Positions 1 through 12,733 of a stretch of DNA of 64,000 nt are shown here, in pieces (position 1 is the stretch's first letter; every line of letters starts with the position of its first letter). A model generated the notes under the pieces. That model did no database searches, was not told the origin of the DNA, and saw only the letters and a list, made by a program, of their open reading frames with translations. The translations under genes were made by a program, and so were the position numbers. The stretch covers positions 806,001-870,000 of the forward strand of contig JAEHOE010000032.1 in assembly GCA_016858145.1 (NCBI GenBank), given 5' to 3'. The DNA comes from Edaphochlamys debaryana. Lineage: Eukaryota; Chlorophyta; Chlorophyceae; Chlamydomonadales.

Positions 1-1162
1 ACGAGGCCGGGTGTTGGATCAGGCAAGGCAGACCATGTATAAATGTACATAGCCGGAACGAGCCGGGGTCGAGGTCGATTGTGAGTCGTGGGGGTTGGGG
101 CTAGGAGAAGGGGGGGGGGGCACGGTGCGGTGGATGGCAGCACGGTAGGCATGTTCGCTGTACAGTACTACTGAGAATGAATAAGCTGGCATTGCTCACA
201 TTGCTCATATTTGAACGCTCGAGCATTGCTCACATGGCTCACATTTCTCACATTGCTCGTAATTGTACGCTCGAGCAATACGCGCTGGGTGGCAGACGGC
301 TTCCGCAAGGGAGGCTGTGAGAGGACGCATATGCGGCTAGAGGGGCCAGTGTACTCAGCCAGGGGGCTCTTCCTGCAAGAGCTCAAGCCGAGACGGTGCA
401 ACATCCATACATCCAGGCGCCAACGGGCCCACACTCGCCACACTCTACGCAACTCTCTATGAACAATTCCATATCCTGCGTCACTCTGGTAAGACATCTG
501 TTGCCTCCAACACAGGCGCCCGGTGGTCAGCAGCCCACCAGCGCAAGGGTTTTGGCAATGTGCTGCAGTTCTAGCACCCTCTGCGTCGCAAGTATCCATA
601 ATTGGCGCTCACTGCCAGTCCCAGCATCGCCGAAGCGCCAAAGCCAACGCCGGTCGGCAATCTGGGTTACGCAGATGATGGCCGATGCCCCTCCTTACCT
701 GTGCGGCCGTTGCCAGTAGTGACGTTCAGCTCCTGAGTACGCGTAAAAAGATGTCCATATCGGGTGTCGCGACGTAAAACAGCGACAACGACCCGCTCAC
801 GTGCCAGCCAGAGAGCGCTGCATTCGAGCCTCTTGAGCCTCTGTCAAGCCTTACCGCTGTTCTGCACAGTCGAGTTCCTCTGCTTGGCCAACTTTCGACT
901 CATCCTCAGACGGAAAGCTCCCACGCTCCGCTTCAGCTCTCGGCGACCAGAATCTAGCAACTCATTGGATCAGAAACAACGCGACTGCATGCGACGTCCG
1001 CGCGCATGATTAAGTAACTTGCCGAGAGCAATCAACAGCGCTTTTCGCGGCGTGCTGAAGCAACAAGCCGCATCACAATCCTCTCCCGTCAATTGGCAAT
1101 TGAGCTAGCGCTGAGCACTTTGGACCCGGTGTCGGAAGGAAGGGACGAGGGCGACGACCGGG
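1..1162. other. 5' intergenic region of the ankyrin-type gene
   Basis: No convincing coding exon was found here. The segment is less GC-rich than the gene that follows and contains a short degenerate direct repeat at about 183-282. It presumably carries the promoter of the downstream plus-strand gene, but I could not identify a TATA box or other named element with confidence. Confidence 0.4.
183..282. repeat. Short degenerate direct repeat (ATTGCTCACATTGCTC family)
   Basis: Two imperfect copies of a block of about 45 bp. Each is built from CTCACATTGCTC-like pieces and ends in CGCTCGAGCA. The AT-richer composition differs from the surrounding GC-rich DNA. Function unknown; it could be a minisatellite remnant. 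Confidence 0.55.
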
Positions 1163-4100
1163 ATGGCCGGTGGCAAGGCATCATCCAGCGGGCGCCGCTC
1201 TGACGGGGCATCTGCCAGCCCCCGAGCCATCACGGAGGAGCTCCTGCAGCTGCTGCGGCGAGTAGGGGCGCGCTGACACGTGTAGGAGCGTCGACGTGCC
1301 ACTCTTCCGCGCTCGCCACGCCGCGCGACCCCGATGGCACGCTTTCCCCGCGTGAACGCTCCCCGGCCTACCCCTGCCCCCCCTCACCCCTCTGCCCCTC
1401 TTCCCTCTTCCCCTGTCCGTCCTAACTCTCCCCTCCCCCCCGCAGACGGGGCAATACGTCTGCCATCAAGCGCTGGCTTAAGTCGGGGGTCGATGTGAAC
1501 GGGGTGAGCGCAGCGCAGCTTCCGAGCTCCCCAGCAACTGGAGATGGGCGGGCTTCATCCATCCATCTGCCAGCTTCCCCCCGCGCACGTCCCCTTGCAC
1601 GTGGCGTGCTTTCCGTATGAGGGGCACTCCGAGAGCCAGAGTTCTCTCCATTGGCCTGGTTTGTCTCACGGCGGCCCGTGCATAGGCGCCAGGGAGCCGT
1701 CGAAGGGACCTATGGCCAACCTCCATCCCTCGTCCAAACCCCTCAGGTGCTACACGTGCCCCAACTAGACCGGGCATGGGGCTACGCAGCGCCTGGCCCC
1801 GCGCCCGCCCCTTCCACGGCCCCTGCCGGTCCGGGGCCCTCGCCCGCTTCGGCCCCTGCCCCTGCCCCTGCCCCGGTCCCGGCCCCAGCCCCTTCCGCGG
1901 GCAACTGGCCCCTGCTGGTCTTGGCCGCCGCCATCAGCTCTGCGGGGGTGGTGGAGGCTGTGCTCAAGGTGGAGTGGGTACGCGGGGTGGAGGGAGGGAG
2001 GTAGTTGGGGATGAGCAGGAGGGGCAGGCAGGGTGGGGCGGGGTGGAGTGAGGGAGAGAGGACTTAAGGCTGGAGGGGTGTCAACTACGAAGGCGGAGGT
2101 CAAGATGGCCCCGCGGAGATGGACGGTGGCGGGGGGCACGCGGAAGAAGCGTGTGGTTGTGCCTCTGTAAGGTCTTCGGAGAGGGTGACTGGGCGTGGCG
2201 TGGCGAGGGCTTAGTGCTAGGCAAGGCAAATAATAGGATTTCGCAGGGGGGCATGCGGGGCCAAGCAACATCATCTTAGCCCTCCCGCCCTCCCTGTCTT
2301 CGCCCCTCGGGTCCAGGGCGGCGCCGACCCCAACGCGCGCAACCGCTACGGCCTGACTGCGCTGCTGGCAGCAGTGCACAACGAGGGGCTCAGCGGGGGG
2401 GAGAAGCTGGTGGTGGCCAAGGTGGGGGCGGGGGGCGTTGGGGGGTGGGGGTGGGGGCGAGTCGTGGGGCGAGTCGTGGGGTGGGTTATGGGGGTGGGAG
2501 CTGGGATGGGGTCGACAGAATGGCCTGCAGTCAGCGGTGGACGCTGAGAGCTGAGGCAGAGTGGGCAGCAGTCAAGGACAGAGCGCGACCTCACATAACA
2601 GTTTGGCTGACCCCTGGCGACCCTCCCTCTCTCCTTCCCCGCCCCCCCCCCCAGCTGCTCCACCGGCACGGCTTCGCCCTGTTCGGTGCCCCCTGCGAGG
2701 CGCAGGGCGAGCGCTGCACGGCCGCCCTTGCGCTGCTGCAGCAGGGGGCGGTGGCGGGGGGGGAGGCGCGGGCGGCGGCGGGTGAGGAGGCGGGGGATGG
2801 TGGTTTGGTTGGGGGCCGAGTGCGTAGGCGGGGGGAGGTGTTGTGACAAGGGGTTGATGTAACGGGGCCCACCCCAGCAGGCACGCTCGGGCGGGGGGAG
2901 GGGGGTGTCCAGGAGGGCTCTACACGAGGCGGGAATGAGGGCAAAGACACCACCCCAACAGGCACACGCACACGCACATGCACTCTCCTGCCCCCTCCCA
3001 TTCCCACTCCCCTGCCCACCCTTCTCCCCTTCCCCCTCCCGCCCAGTGCCCCTCCTGGACTGGCTCCTGCAGCACGAGTCCCTGCCCCTCCCCGGCCCCG
3101 GCCCCGGCGCCGACCCCCAGCTCTTCCAGTCCCTCTGCTTCGCCCTCGCCCTGGACCCCTCGGCCCTGCGCCTGCACCTCCCCCTCCTGGCCGCCCGCTC
3201 CCCCTACGCCCCCGGCTCCCATGCCTATGCGGAGCTGGTGGCGGGGACCGTGGCCGCAGCACAGCAGCTGCGCGACGCGCGCGCCGCGCAGCACGCGCAG
3301 CAGGCCGCGGCGCTGGGCGCGCAGCACGCGCAGCAGACGGCTGCGGCGGCGGCTGCGGCGGTGGCGGCGCAGGGCGAGATGGCGGCGGCGGCGGGGTTTG
3401 GCGGCGCGGCAGCTGAGGACGGGCTGGGGCTGGGGCTGGGGCTGGGAGCCTTGGGGCTGGGGCTCGAAGAGAGACTCGGGATTAGCGGGGTTGGGGTCGG
3501 GCTCGAGTCGTCGCCGACCAAACCCGTGGGAAAGCCGGCGGGAGGGGTGGGGGCGCTGGCGGCACGCTCCCAGTCAGCTGGCTCGGCAGCATCCCGGGAC
3601 CGCGAGCGCGAGCGGGAGCGGGAGCGGGCGGAGCGGAGCCGCCAGGGGGCCAAGGCGCGTGCGGCGGCGGCGGCCGCCGCGGCGGCGGAGGCCGAGGCGG
3701 CGGCGGCGGCGGCTGGCGGGCGGGGGGACGAGGTGGCGGTGCTGCAGGGCTTCCTCGAGTGCGGGCTCGACCCCAATGCGCCCATGTGCCCGGGTGAGAG
3801 GGGGGGGCGTGATCCTCTAGGGCGTGATCCTGGGCGATCATGGGGGATGCGGGGCACCGGGGGAGCCGGAAGCACCTCTCTGTCGTCAGCCTGCTCCTCC
3901 CGCCATGCCGCCTGCTACACTCACCAAGACAAGACCATGGCTTGTGGACGCCCGCCTCGCACGCTTCTACACGCTGCGCAAGCCTCGCCTGATCCTTGCT
4001 GGCTATTCATTGTGCAGCCACCAGCTGCGGACCTTTACCCTAACGGTTTCCTCCCTCTCGCTCCTCCCGACGCCCTCTCCCTCGGCCCCCCTTCCCCCCC

Positions 4101-7100
4101 CCCACCTCACCCCCTCCCCTCACCCCCCCCCAGACGGCCTGCTCCCCATCCAGCGCTTCCTGGAGCGGCCCCCGCTGCTGGCGGCGCTGCTGCGGGCGGG
4201 CATGGACCCGCGGGTCGCCACGGGGGGGCCGGGGCCGCTGGCGCTGGGGCTGATGCACTCGTACGCGCTGCTGGGGCGGTTTCAGAGCAGCTGCGAGGTG
4301 GCGGTGCAGGGTGGGTGGGGGTGGGGGCGGGGTTGGGGGTGGGATATTTGTGCGGGAGGAGCGGTGGGGTGGGGTGGGTATTGCTGTGGGTTCGGTGCGA
4401 GTCGGTTGTTGGTAAAGGGTGGGTGAGTGGAGCTATTCGCGGGGTTGTTACGTGTAGAGCTCCCTAGCCCTCCCGCTCCTCCCCTCCCCTATCTCCTCTC
4501 CCATCCCCCCATCCATCCCCATCCCCTCCTGCCCCCCCCAGCCTGCGCCCTGCTCCTGGGCGCTGACCCCTCCCTGCTGTGGGCCCCCTGCGCCGGCCTC
4601 ACCCCCCTGGCCCTGGCCCTGGGCCACGCCAACCTGGGCCTGGCCGAGTACCTGGCGCCCCTGATGGGGGGGGAGCACGTGGTGAGGGGGGGAGGGTTGA
4701 GAGGGGAGGGGGAGGGGAGGGGAAAGAGGAGAGCGGCGTGCATGGATGGCGGGTGGGAGGCACGGTAGGCGCCAGCGCCCCCCCGTCGGCCCCCCTCCGT
4801 CCCCACGCGGGGTTGGATGGGACCAGATTAACAACGTCGTATCCCGTCCCCGACCCTCCCTCCGCACGCCACCCCCAGGCGGCTGTGGCTGAGCTGCGGC
4901 GGCGGATGACTGGCTCCACCTCCCGCAGCCCCCCGCCCCCGGCCCTGGCCCCGGCCCCGGCCCCGGCCCTGCCCCTGGCGGGCTCCCCTGTACCCCTGGG
5001 GGGCGTGCCTGTCGAGGCCTCGGATGTACCTGCCTCAGAGCCTGGGGCCAAGGGGGCGGATCTCGCGTGCCTGTCCCTGGATTCGGATCCCGGCTCGAGC
5101 CTCGCGGATCGGCAGCAGGGGGCGGAGGCGGTGGATCTGGATCTGGACCTGGATCTGGATCTGATGCTGTGGGACCCCGCCTCGCCCGCCGCCGCGGCGG
5201 CGGCGGTGGCGGCGGCCGCCGCCGCCAGCCCCGTCACCGTACCGGGGCAGGACCCGGAGGTGGCTTCGTCGTACAGGTACGTACGGCAGGTACTGCTCGC
5301 TTCGAGTTATGGCGGTTACAGCCACCGGGGTGGGGCGGAGCGCGCAGAGACCTCACTGTTGGGAGGTGCGGTCAGTGCGATGCGCCGGGTCCGGGGCAGG
5401 GGCGGGGTCGAGCGCCGGCCGCCCGAAACCCGTGCGCCCGCTTACTTGTCTTGTTCAGCGCGCCACCTCCTCTCTTTGCCCCCCACCCTCCCTTTGCCCC
5501 CCACCCTCCCACCCACCCACCCACCCACCCGCATGCACACCTCCGTAGGCTGCTGTGCCTGGCCCTGCAGCGGCCGGAGCTGTGGGGGGGCGACATGGCG
5601 GGACTCATGCGCCAGGTGCCCGCCATGGACATTCGCCAGGTGGGGGGGGCGGGGGGTGTTTGAAGGTAATGGGGGAAGGGGGGCTTCCTGCGGCGGTGAG
5701 GGGTGTGGTTGGCTGTGGCGGCTGGAACATGTGCCTCATGCCCCATACGCATTGGTTGGGGAGGGGCTTTGGGGGCTTGGAGGGAGGCGAGTTTGGACTT
5801 CAGCCGCTTTTCGATGCTGCGGCGGTGACGGGCCTACAGCTGGCTGAGGGCTACGGACGGATGGCGGGGGGGCTTGGGAGGGGGGGCTTTAGGGGCGTTC
5901 CCTGTGCCCTGTGCCTGTGTGTCCTCTCTCCGCACCAAGACGCACCAACGCCGTGGACCCCTCCCCCCAGATCCTGACCCTGCTCGAGGTGCTCACCTCC
6001 CCCAACCTCTACAACGTGGTCGCCTTCCTGGAGCACTGCAGGACCTTCGCGCAGAGGGGTGGGGCCCAGGGCAGGCCCGGGGAGGGCCAGGGCAGGCCCG
6101 CAGGGGGCCCAGGGAGGCCCAGGGGGCTTAGGGGGTTGCCGCCTTCCTGGAGCCCTGCAAACCCTGGGCCCAGGGCAGGTCCGTAGGGGCCCCGGGGGGT
6201 GGGGCCCGTGGCAGAGGGAGCCAAGGGCGGTCGGCCGCTGTTGACCTGGATACCGCCACCCCACCCCTTTCCGTCCCCTCCCACTTCCCCCCTCCATGCA
6301 GTAATCCTTCAGGTGCTGCAGCTGGGAGCGGAGGGACACGACAAGATGCTGGTGGGAGGGTGGGGGGCAGGGCAGGAGGGGAGGGGGAGGGGGGCAGGTG
6401 TGCGGTGCGGTGCGAGGGGTCCCCAACCGAGGGCAACCGAGGTGGGGTCCGCGGGCGGGAGGGAGCTAGAGGGAGAGGGAGACGGAGAGGGCCCTGGGGG
6501 CTCAGCGTGTGCCCCCGCCCCGACTCATCGCCCCAACACCCCACCCCCCAGCCCTCTGGCCATGCCCCTAACCCCCCCCCCCTCCGCCCACCCCCCTCAG
6601 GAGGTGGTGCCCCCCTCCGCGGTGGCCTCAGCCCTGGCCTTCCTCCGCGCCCACCCGGACAACCTGTGGCTGCAGGTGCATGTGTTTTGAGGGGTGCGGG
6701 GGTGCGACCGGTCACCTTACAGGGAGGTTCCCGGCTTGTACGGGGAGGAGGAGCGGCAGCCCAGGGCTCACGGCCTGACTGGTGGCACGAAGTCCGCCAG
6801 GAGGCACCGGGCACCGGAGCACTGGGCCTGGGCGCCCTGCAGGCCGTCAGCCGAGTCGGTCGGGCCTCCGTGTGTTATGCCTTCCCAATCAAGAACCACC
6901 ACCAAGTGCTTCTCCCCCCTGGTGGACCCCCTTCCCTGCCCTCAACCTCCCCCCGGGCCCTCTCCTCCCCCCCCCTTTCCCCTCCCCCCCCAGTCCGTGG
7001 CCAAGTACTTCCCCCCCCTGGTGGACGCCATGGTGGCGGACCCCACCACACGGGACCTCATGCTGGTGGCCCCGCAGCGCCTGCTGCAGCAGGTGGGGGG

Positions 7101-10100
7101 GCGGGGGGGGGGGAAGCGTGTGTGTATTGGCACGCGTCGGATGGTGTACGTGCGGGACCTCATGCTGGTGGCCCCGCAGCGCCTGCTGCAGCAGGTGGGG
7201 GGGCGGGGGGGGGGGGGGAAAGCGTGTGTGTATTGGCACGCGTCGGATGGTGTACGTGCGGGACCTGATGCTGGTGGCCCCGCAGCGCCTGCTGTAGCAG
7301 GTGGGGGGCGGGGGGGGGGGGGAAGCGTGTGTGTATTGGCACGCGTCGGATGGTGTACGTGCGGGACCTGATGCTGGTGGCCCCGCAGCGCCTGCTGCAG
7401 CAGGTGGGGGGGGGGGGGGGGGGGGGGGAAGCGTGTGTGTATTGGCACGCGTCGGATGGTGTACGTGCGGGACCTGATGCTGGTGGCCCCGCAGCGCCTG
7501 CTGTAGCAGGTGGGGGGGCGGGGGGGGGGGGGAAAGCGTGTGTGTATTGGCACGCGTCGGATGGTGTACGTGCGGGACCTGATGCTGGTGGCCCCGCAGC
7601 GCCTGCTGCAGCAGGTGGGGGGGGGGGGGGGGGGGGGGAAGCGTGTGTGTATTGGCACGCGTCGGATGGTGTACGTGCGGGACCTCATGCTGGTGGCCCC
7701 GCAGCGCCTGCTGCAGCAGGTGGGGGGGCGGGGGGGGGGGAAAGCGTGTGTGTATTGGCACGCGTCGGATGGTGTACGTGCGGGACCTCATGCTGGTGGC
7801 CCCGCAGCGCCTGCTGCAGCAGGTGGGGGGGCGGGAGGGGGGAAAGCGTGTGTGTATTGGCACGCGTCGGATGGTGTACGTGCGGGACCTCATGCTGGTG
7901 GCCCCGCAGCGCCTGCTGCAGCAGGTGGGGGGGCGGGGGGGGGGAAAGCGTGTGTGTATTGGCACGCGTCGGATGGTGTACGTGCGGGACCTGATGCTGG
8001 TGGCCCCGCAGCGCCTGCTGCAGCAGGTGGGGGGGGGGGGGGGGGGGGGGAAGCGTGTGTGTATTGGCACGCGTCGGATGGTGTACGTGCGGGACCTCAT
8101 GCTGGTGGCCCCGCAGCGCCTGCTGCAGCAGGTGGGGGGGCGGGGGGGGGGGGGAAGCGTGTGTGTATTGGCACGCGTCGGATGGTGTACGTGCGGGACC
8201 TCATGCTGGTGGCCCCGCAGCGCCTGCTGCAGCAGGTGAGGGGGCGGGGGGGGGGAAAGCGTGTGTGTATTGGCACGCGTCGGATGGTGTACGTGCGGGA
8301 CCTCATGCTGGTGGCCCCGCAGCGCCTGCTGCAGCAGGTGGGGGGGCGGGGGGGGGGGGGGAAAGCGTGTGTGTATTGGCACGCGTCGGATGGTGTACGT
8401 GCGGGACCTCATGCTGGTGGCCCCGCAGCGCCTGCTGCAGCAGGTGGGGGGGCGGGGGGGGGGGAAAGCGTGTGTGTATTGGCACGCGTCGGATGGTGTA
8501 CGTGCGGGACCTCATGCTGGTGGCCCCGCAGCGCCTGCTGCAGCAGGTGGGGGGGCGGGGGGGGGGGAAGCGTGTGTGTATTGGCACGTGTCGGATGGTG
8601 TACGTGCGGGACCTGATGCTGGTGGCCCCGCAGCGCCTGCTGCAGCAGGTGGGGGGGCGGGGGGGGGGGGGAAGCGTGTGTGTATTGGCACGTGTCGGAT
8701 GGTGTACGTGCGGGACCTGATGCTGGTGGCCCCGCAGCGCCTGCTGCAGCAGGTGGGGGGGGCGGGGGGGGGGAGCGTGTGTGTATTGGCACGCGTCGGC
8801 GGGTGTGCGTGCGGGACCTCATGCTGGTGGCCCCGCCAGCGCCTGCTGCAGCAGGTGGGGGGGGGCGGGGGGGGGGGGAAGCGTGTGTGTATTGGCACGC
8901 GTCGGATGGTGTACGTGCGGGACCTCATGCTGGTGGCCCCGCAGCGCCTGCTGCAGCAGGTGGGGGGGGGCGGGGGGGGGGAAGCGTGTGTGTATTGGCA
9001 CGCGTCGGCGGGTGTGCGTGCGGGACCTCATGCTGGTGGCCCCGCAGCACCTGCTGCAGCAGGTGGGGGGGCGGGGGGGGGGGGGGAAGCGTGTGTGTAT
9101 TGGCACGCATCGGATGGTGTACGTGTGGGACCTCATGCTGGTGGCCCCGCAGCGCCTGCTGCAGCAGGTGGGGGGGCGGGGGGGGGGGGGAAGCGTGTGT
9201 GTATTGGCACGCGTCGGATGGTGTGCGTGCGGGACCTCATGCTGGTGGCCCCGCAGCGCCTGCTGCAGCAGGTGGGGGGGCGGGGGAGGGGAAGCGTGTG
9301 TGTATTGGCACGCGTCGGAGGGTGTGCGTGCGGGACCTCATGCTGGTGGCCCCGCAGCGCCTGCTACAGCAGGTGGGGGGGCGGGGAAGAGGAGGGCGTT
9401 GAGGAGGGGGAAGTGCGGGCGGAGTAGAGCATGGGTTGTTGAACAAAGCGGACTGCACGCGGACACTAATTTCATTGGCTGTGGCCGCCCCTGTGGCCCT
9501 GTGCCGATGCCCAACACCCCCTCTACGGCCCTGACTGCCTGTAAGCTGTAGCTTTAGATACCCCTCTCTGTCCAACCCCTCCCCCATTCTCCCCTCCCCA
9601 CCAACCCTTCCCCCCCCTTTCCCTCCCAGGCCGCCTGGGTGGCCTCCCTCCCCCCCGACCTGGCCCAGGCCGCCGCCGAGTGCGCCCGCGCCGCCATGCT
9701 GCTGGAGAACGGCTTCCACGCGCCCCGCCCGCAGCTGGACGACCTGGAGGGGCCGCTGCGGTGTGTGGGGTGGGCAGGGGGCAGAAGGGGGGGAGAGGGG
9801 AGGTGTGGGGGGGGGGGGACAGAAGGGGGAGAGGAGGGGAGGTGTGTGGAACTGAGAGCGGTTGCGTCGCCTGCGCCAGGAAAGCATAGCTTGTGATGGG
9901 ATATAACGGGGGAAGGGGGGCGTGTGGAGGGACTGCTCAGGTGGAGGGGCGGGGGCAGGGAGGGTGCGTGTGGAGCGGTGAGGCCGGAGTGAGGGTTCGT
10001 GCGCTGCGTGGGCATGAATGGGTGCTGAGGGGGGCAGGGCTGGGGTTGGGGTGCAGAGGCCTCGCCTTTGCCCTGGCCCTCGGAGCTGACATGAGCCGCT

Positions 10101-12733
10101 TCATTACCCCAACGCAACCACCTGCCCCTCCTCCCTCCGCCGCCCCCCCCTCTGCCCCCCTCCCCCCCAGGCGCTACGCCGCCGCGGGCTACCCCCGCCT
10201 GCTGCTGCGCCTGCTGCAGGCCCTGCCGCTGGCCAGCAAGCAGGTGGGCAGGGCTTAGAACTGGGATCGACAGGGATCAATTGTGCGACTGGCGACGCCC
10301 ATTTGGTGCACTTTGGGGACACACGGGGTGAATGCATAAATGTCACGAGGGTAGGGTACGGATGCTTGACACGTGCGGTGCCCATGCGTAAGGTTTAGCC
10401 GCGATTGCAGGACCTGTCTCCGTGCCCCCTATTCCAAGTGATGAACGTGCCTTTCATGCAAAAACCCCTGCCGGTGCCCACCCACCTTCGGGCGAACCCC
10501 TCCGACCGCCAGGTGTGGCACGACCTTCACGTGATGGCGTACGTCCCCGAGGTGTGCGCCCACGTGGTCGTACAGCTGTGCACGTGCCCACCCCTCACCG
10601 CCCTCGTGGCGGAGGCGCTGGCGGTGGTAACGGCATGCATGAACGGCCGGCCGGCCGCCGCCGCCGAGGCCGCCGCCACCGCCGCCGCCGCCAAGGTGGC
10701 GGATGGCGGCGCTGCCGATGCGGGTGACAGTCGCAACCGTGACGGTGGCGGCGCTGCTGGCGGCCGCGGCGGCGCGAGCTACGTCGAGGCCGTCGACGCC
10801 GTCGTACGGCACCTGGCGGCGAACCTCGGCGGCATGGCGCCGTCGCCCGTGCCGCCGCCGCCGACGTCAACGTCGCCAGCGGCGGCGGCAGCGGAAGCGG
10901 AGCCGACGTCGGCGGTCGGGCCGTCGGCGCTGGCCATGTCGCCGTCGGCTGCGTCCGACTCTTCGTCTTCCTCGGATGCGAGCAGCGCCCGCGGCGGCGA
11001 CGGGATGACGTCATCCGGCGATTCGTCTCCCGCCACGCCCCACTCCCGCCGCGGCAGCTGCGAGGGCCTGGCGTCGCCAGAGTCACCGCCGCCGCCTTCC
11101 ACCTCCGCCGCCGCCGCCACCACGCCAACCGCCATGCCAACCACCGCCAACGGCCAACCGTCAACCGCTAACGCCTTCCCGCCGGAGCTGGCGTACCTGG
11201 AGGAGGTTGTCGTGGAGCAGACGGAGCTCCTGTCGTCCCTGTACGGCCTGATGGCGATCTGCTCCATGGCGTCGCATCTGCTCGTCCCAGATTTCGGACT
11301 GGCCATGGCCTCCGTGGAGTTCAGATCCGCCATGGGCGCCCTGCCCGACGGCGCCGTCGACGCCCTGGCGGCGGCGGCGGCAGCGGAAAAGGAGGCTGCT
11401 GCCGCCGCCGCCGCGGCCACGGACGGCACCGGGGCTGCTGCAGCAGCGGCGACGGCGGCGCCTGGCGGCGCCGCTGGGTCGTCTGCTGCCGCCGCCACCG
11501 CCGCCGCCATCCTGGCGTGCTACCCCGCCGGCGGCGCGCTGTCTCTGGACCAGCTGTACGCGCAGCTGCTGGGGAACATGACGCTGGGGGCGGAGCAGCG
11601 GGAGCTGCAGGAGAGCCGCCGGGAGTTCCTCAAGCAGGTGGGCTGGGGGCGTGCGGTACAGAGGTGGGGCTGGGTTTGGGATTGTTGGTCGGTGGAGTTC
11701 TTCGAACGGGTGGGGTGGGGACATGGGTGTTGCGGAGCTTGTGCGTCCGTGATCAACTGCAGTGACGGTTTGCCTGTAGTCAAGCTCGTGGGGGCTGGAC
11801 GTCAGCGCGTTGGGGCCGTGTGGCTGCGTGGGATGAGAGCGACTTGGGACTGCGAAGCCTGGTTTTTGGATGTTTCTGGTGCACCCCAGGTCAGGGGTAC
11901 TACGAGGCTGACCCAGTCAAAATTCCCTTAACCTCCCTTCCTTGCCTCTCCACCCCTCTCCTCCCCTACCCACCCCTTCAGGTCCTGGCAATGGATGCCA
12001 CATGGCGCGCCATCTGCGGCGGCCCCGAGCCCTCCGCCGCCGCCGTCGTCAACGCGGCACGCGCCGAGGCCGCGGCCACGGCCTCCCCCTCCCCAGCGCC
12101 CACCTCCTCCTCCTCCTTTTCCTCCACCCCGTCCTCGGACACCCACCCCGCCGCCGCCTCCACCCCCTCCACGGCCCCCACGGCCGCCGCCTCCGCCGCC
12201 TCCGCCACCTCTTCCGCCTCTTCCACGGCCCCGCCGCCGGCGCCCCGCGTGGGCCGGGCTCTGGAGGACCCGGAGGCTCTGGCGGCGGCGCGGCGGCAGC
12301 TGCTGGGGCACCCCGTCCTGTGGCCGGCGGTGCAGGCAGTGGCAAGGCTGCCTGCGGCGCCGGGGCCGCACCCGCACTCGCGTGTGCTGTGGGACGATGA
12401 CAACACGCCCATCTATGTGAGTGCGTTTAGGGGTAGAATGGTGGGGGCGGGGGAGAGGTGGGGGGTTAGGTGCGCTTGGGTTGGTCAGCTGCATGGAGCG
12501 GTAAGCAGGGCTGAGTGCGTGGAGCTTGAGGGCCTGAGGGCAGGCAGTGGTGGCCACCATGGATGAGAACGGGTGGATGGAGTCGCAAGCGGGGTCTGTC
12601 GGACGGGCCCAGTGGCTTGCCCGCCCCCCACCCCCACCCCCGCCCTCCCTCGCCACTTCAGGTGCTCATGTCCCTCGCTGCTCGCCGAGCCGTGGAGGCG
12701 GCAGCGGCGCTCGGTTCGGCGCAACACAGCTAG
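1163..12733 (+). CDS. Large multi-exon ankyrin-repeat-type protein
   Basis: Exon model (start-end): 1163-~1263, ~1446-1504, 1747-1968, 2317-2421, 2655-2781, 3047-3793, 4134-4310, 4542-4681, 4879-5276, 5549-5639, 5971-6058, 6302-6351, 6601-6675, 6994-7092, 9630-9760, 10171-10243, 10411-11637, 11982-12416, 12662-12733 (TAG). Splice phases agree from exon 2 on. Ankyrin helices and hairpins are readable: KRWLKSGVDVNG, EAVLKGGADPNARNRYGLTA, ECGLDPNAP, LLLGADPSLL. The middle consists of Ala/Gly-rich and DLDLDL tracts. The C-terminal part (LPPELAYLEEV-like, then LDQLYAQLLGNMTL and RVLWDDDNTPIY) is not a family I know. The proposed first exon, ending ELLQLLRR, joins exon 2 one base out of phase, so the true start is unsettled. 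Intron 14 holds the 5'-splice-site tandem array. Ankyrin proteins are binding scaffolds; no catalytic domain is visible. Confidence 0.72.
7093..9380 (+). repeat. Tandem array (about 22 units of ~103 bp) duplicating an exon end and its 5' splice site
   Basis: Each unit carries the last ~40 bp of the exon ending at 7092 (GGACCTCATGCTGGTGGCCC, then CGCAGCGCCTGCTGCAGCAG), its GTGGGG donor, a variable G-run broken by one C, and a linker AGCGTGTGTGTATTGGCACG at about 7118, 7220, 7323 and on to 9293. Sub-families differ by CTCATG versus CTGATG in the exon part and by CGCGTCGGATGGTGTACG versus CGCGTCGGCGGGTGTGCG in the linker, so the array grew in steps. G-runs of 8-25 make the sense strand a strong G-quadruplex candidate. 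The whole array lies inside one intron of the ankyrin gene. Confidence 0.93.

Noticed and set aside
1765..2379. 204-codon minus-strand frame opposite early ankyrin exons
   Set aside because: Pro/Arg-rich shadow of GC-rich coding and intron sequence; the plus strand has in-phase ankyrin exons.
7093..9380. CRISPR-like regular repeat/spacer pattern
   Set aside because: There are no unique spacers: the whole unit repeats, with variable G-runs. The organism is eukaryotic and the unit is derived from the adjoining exon.
6889..9551. Very long open frames on both strands across the 103-bp array (up to about 500 codons)
   Set aside because: The period is not a multiple of three and the unit has few stops in any frame, so long repetitive frames arise automatically. 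Splice logic places the array in an intron.
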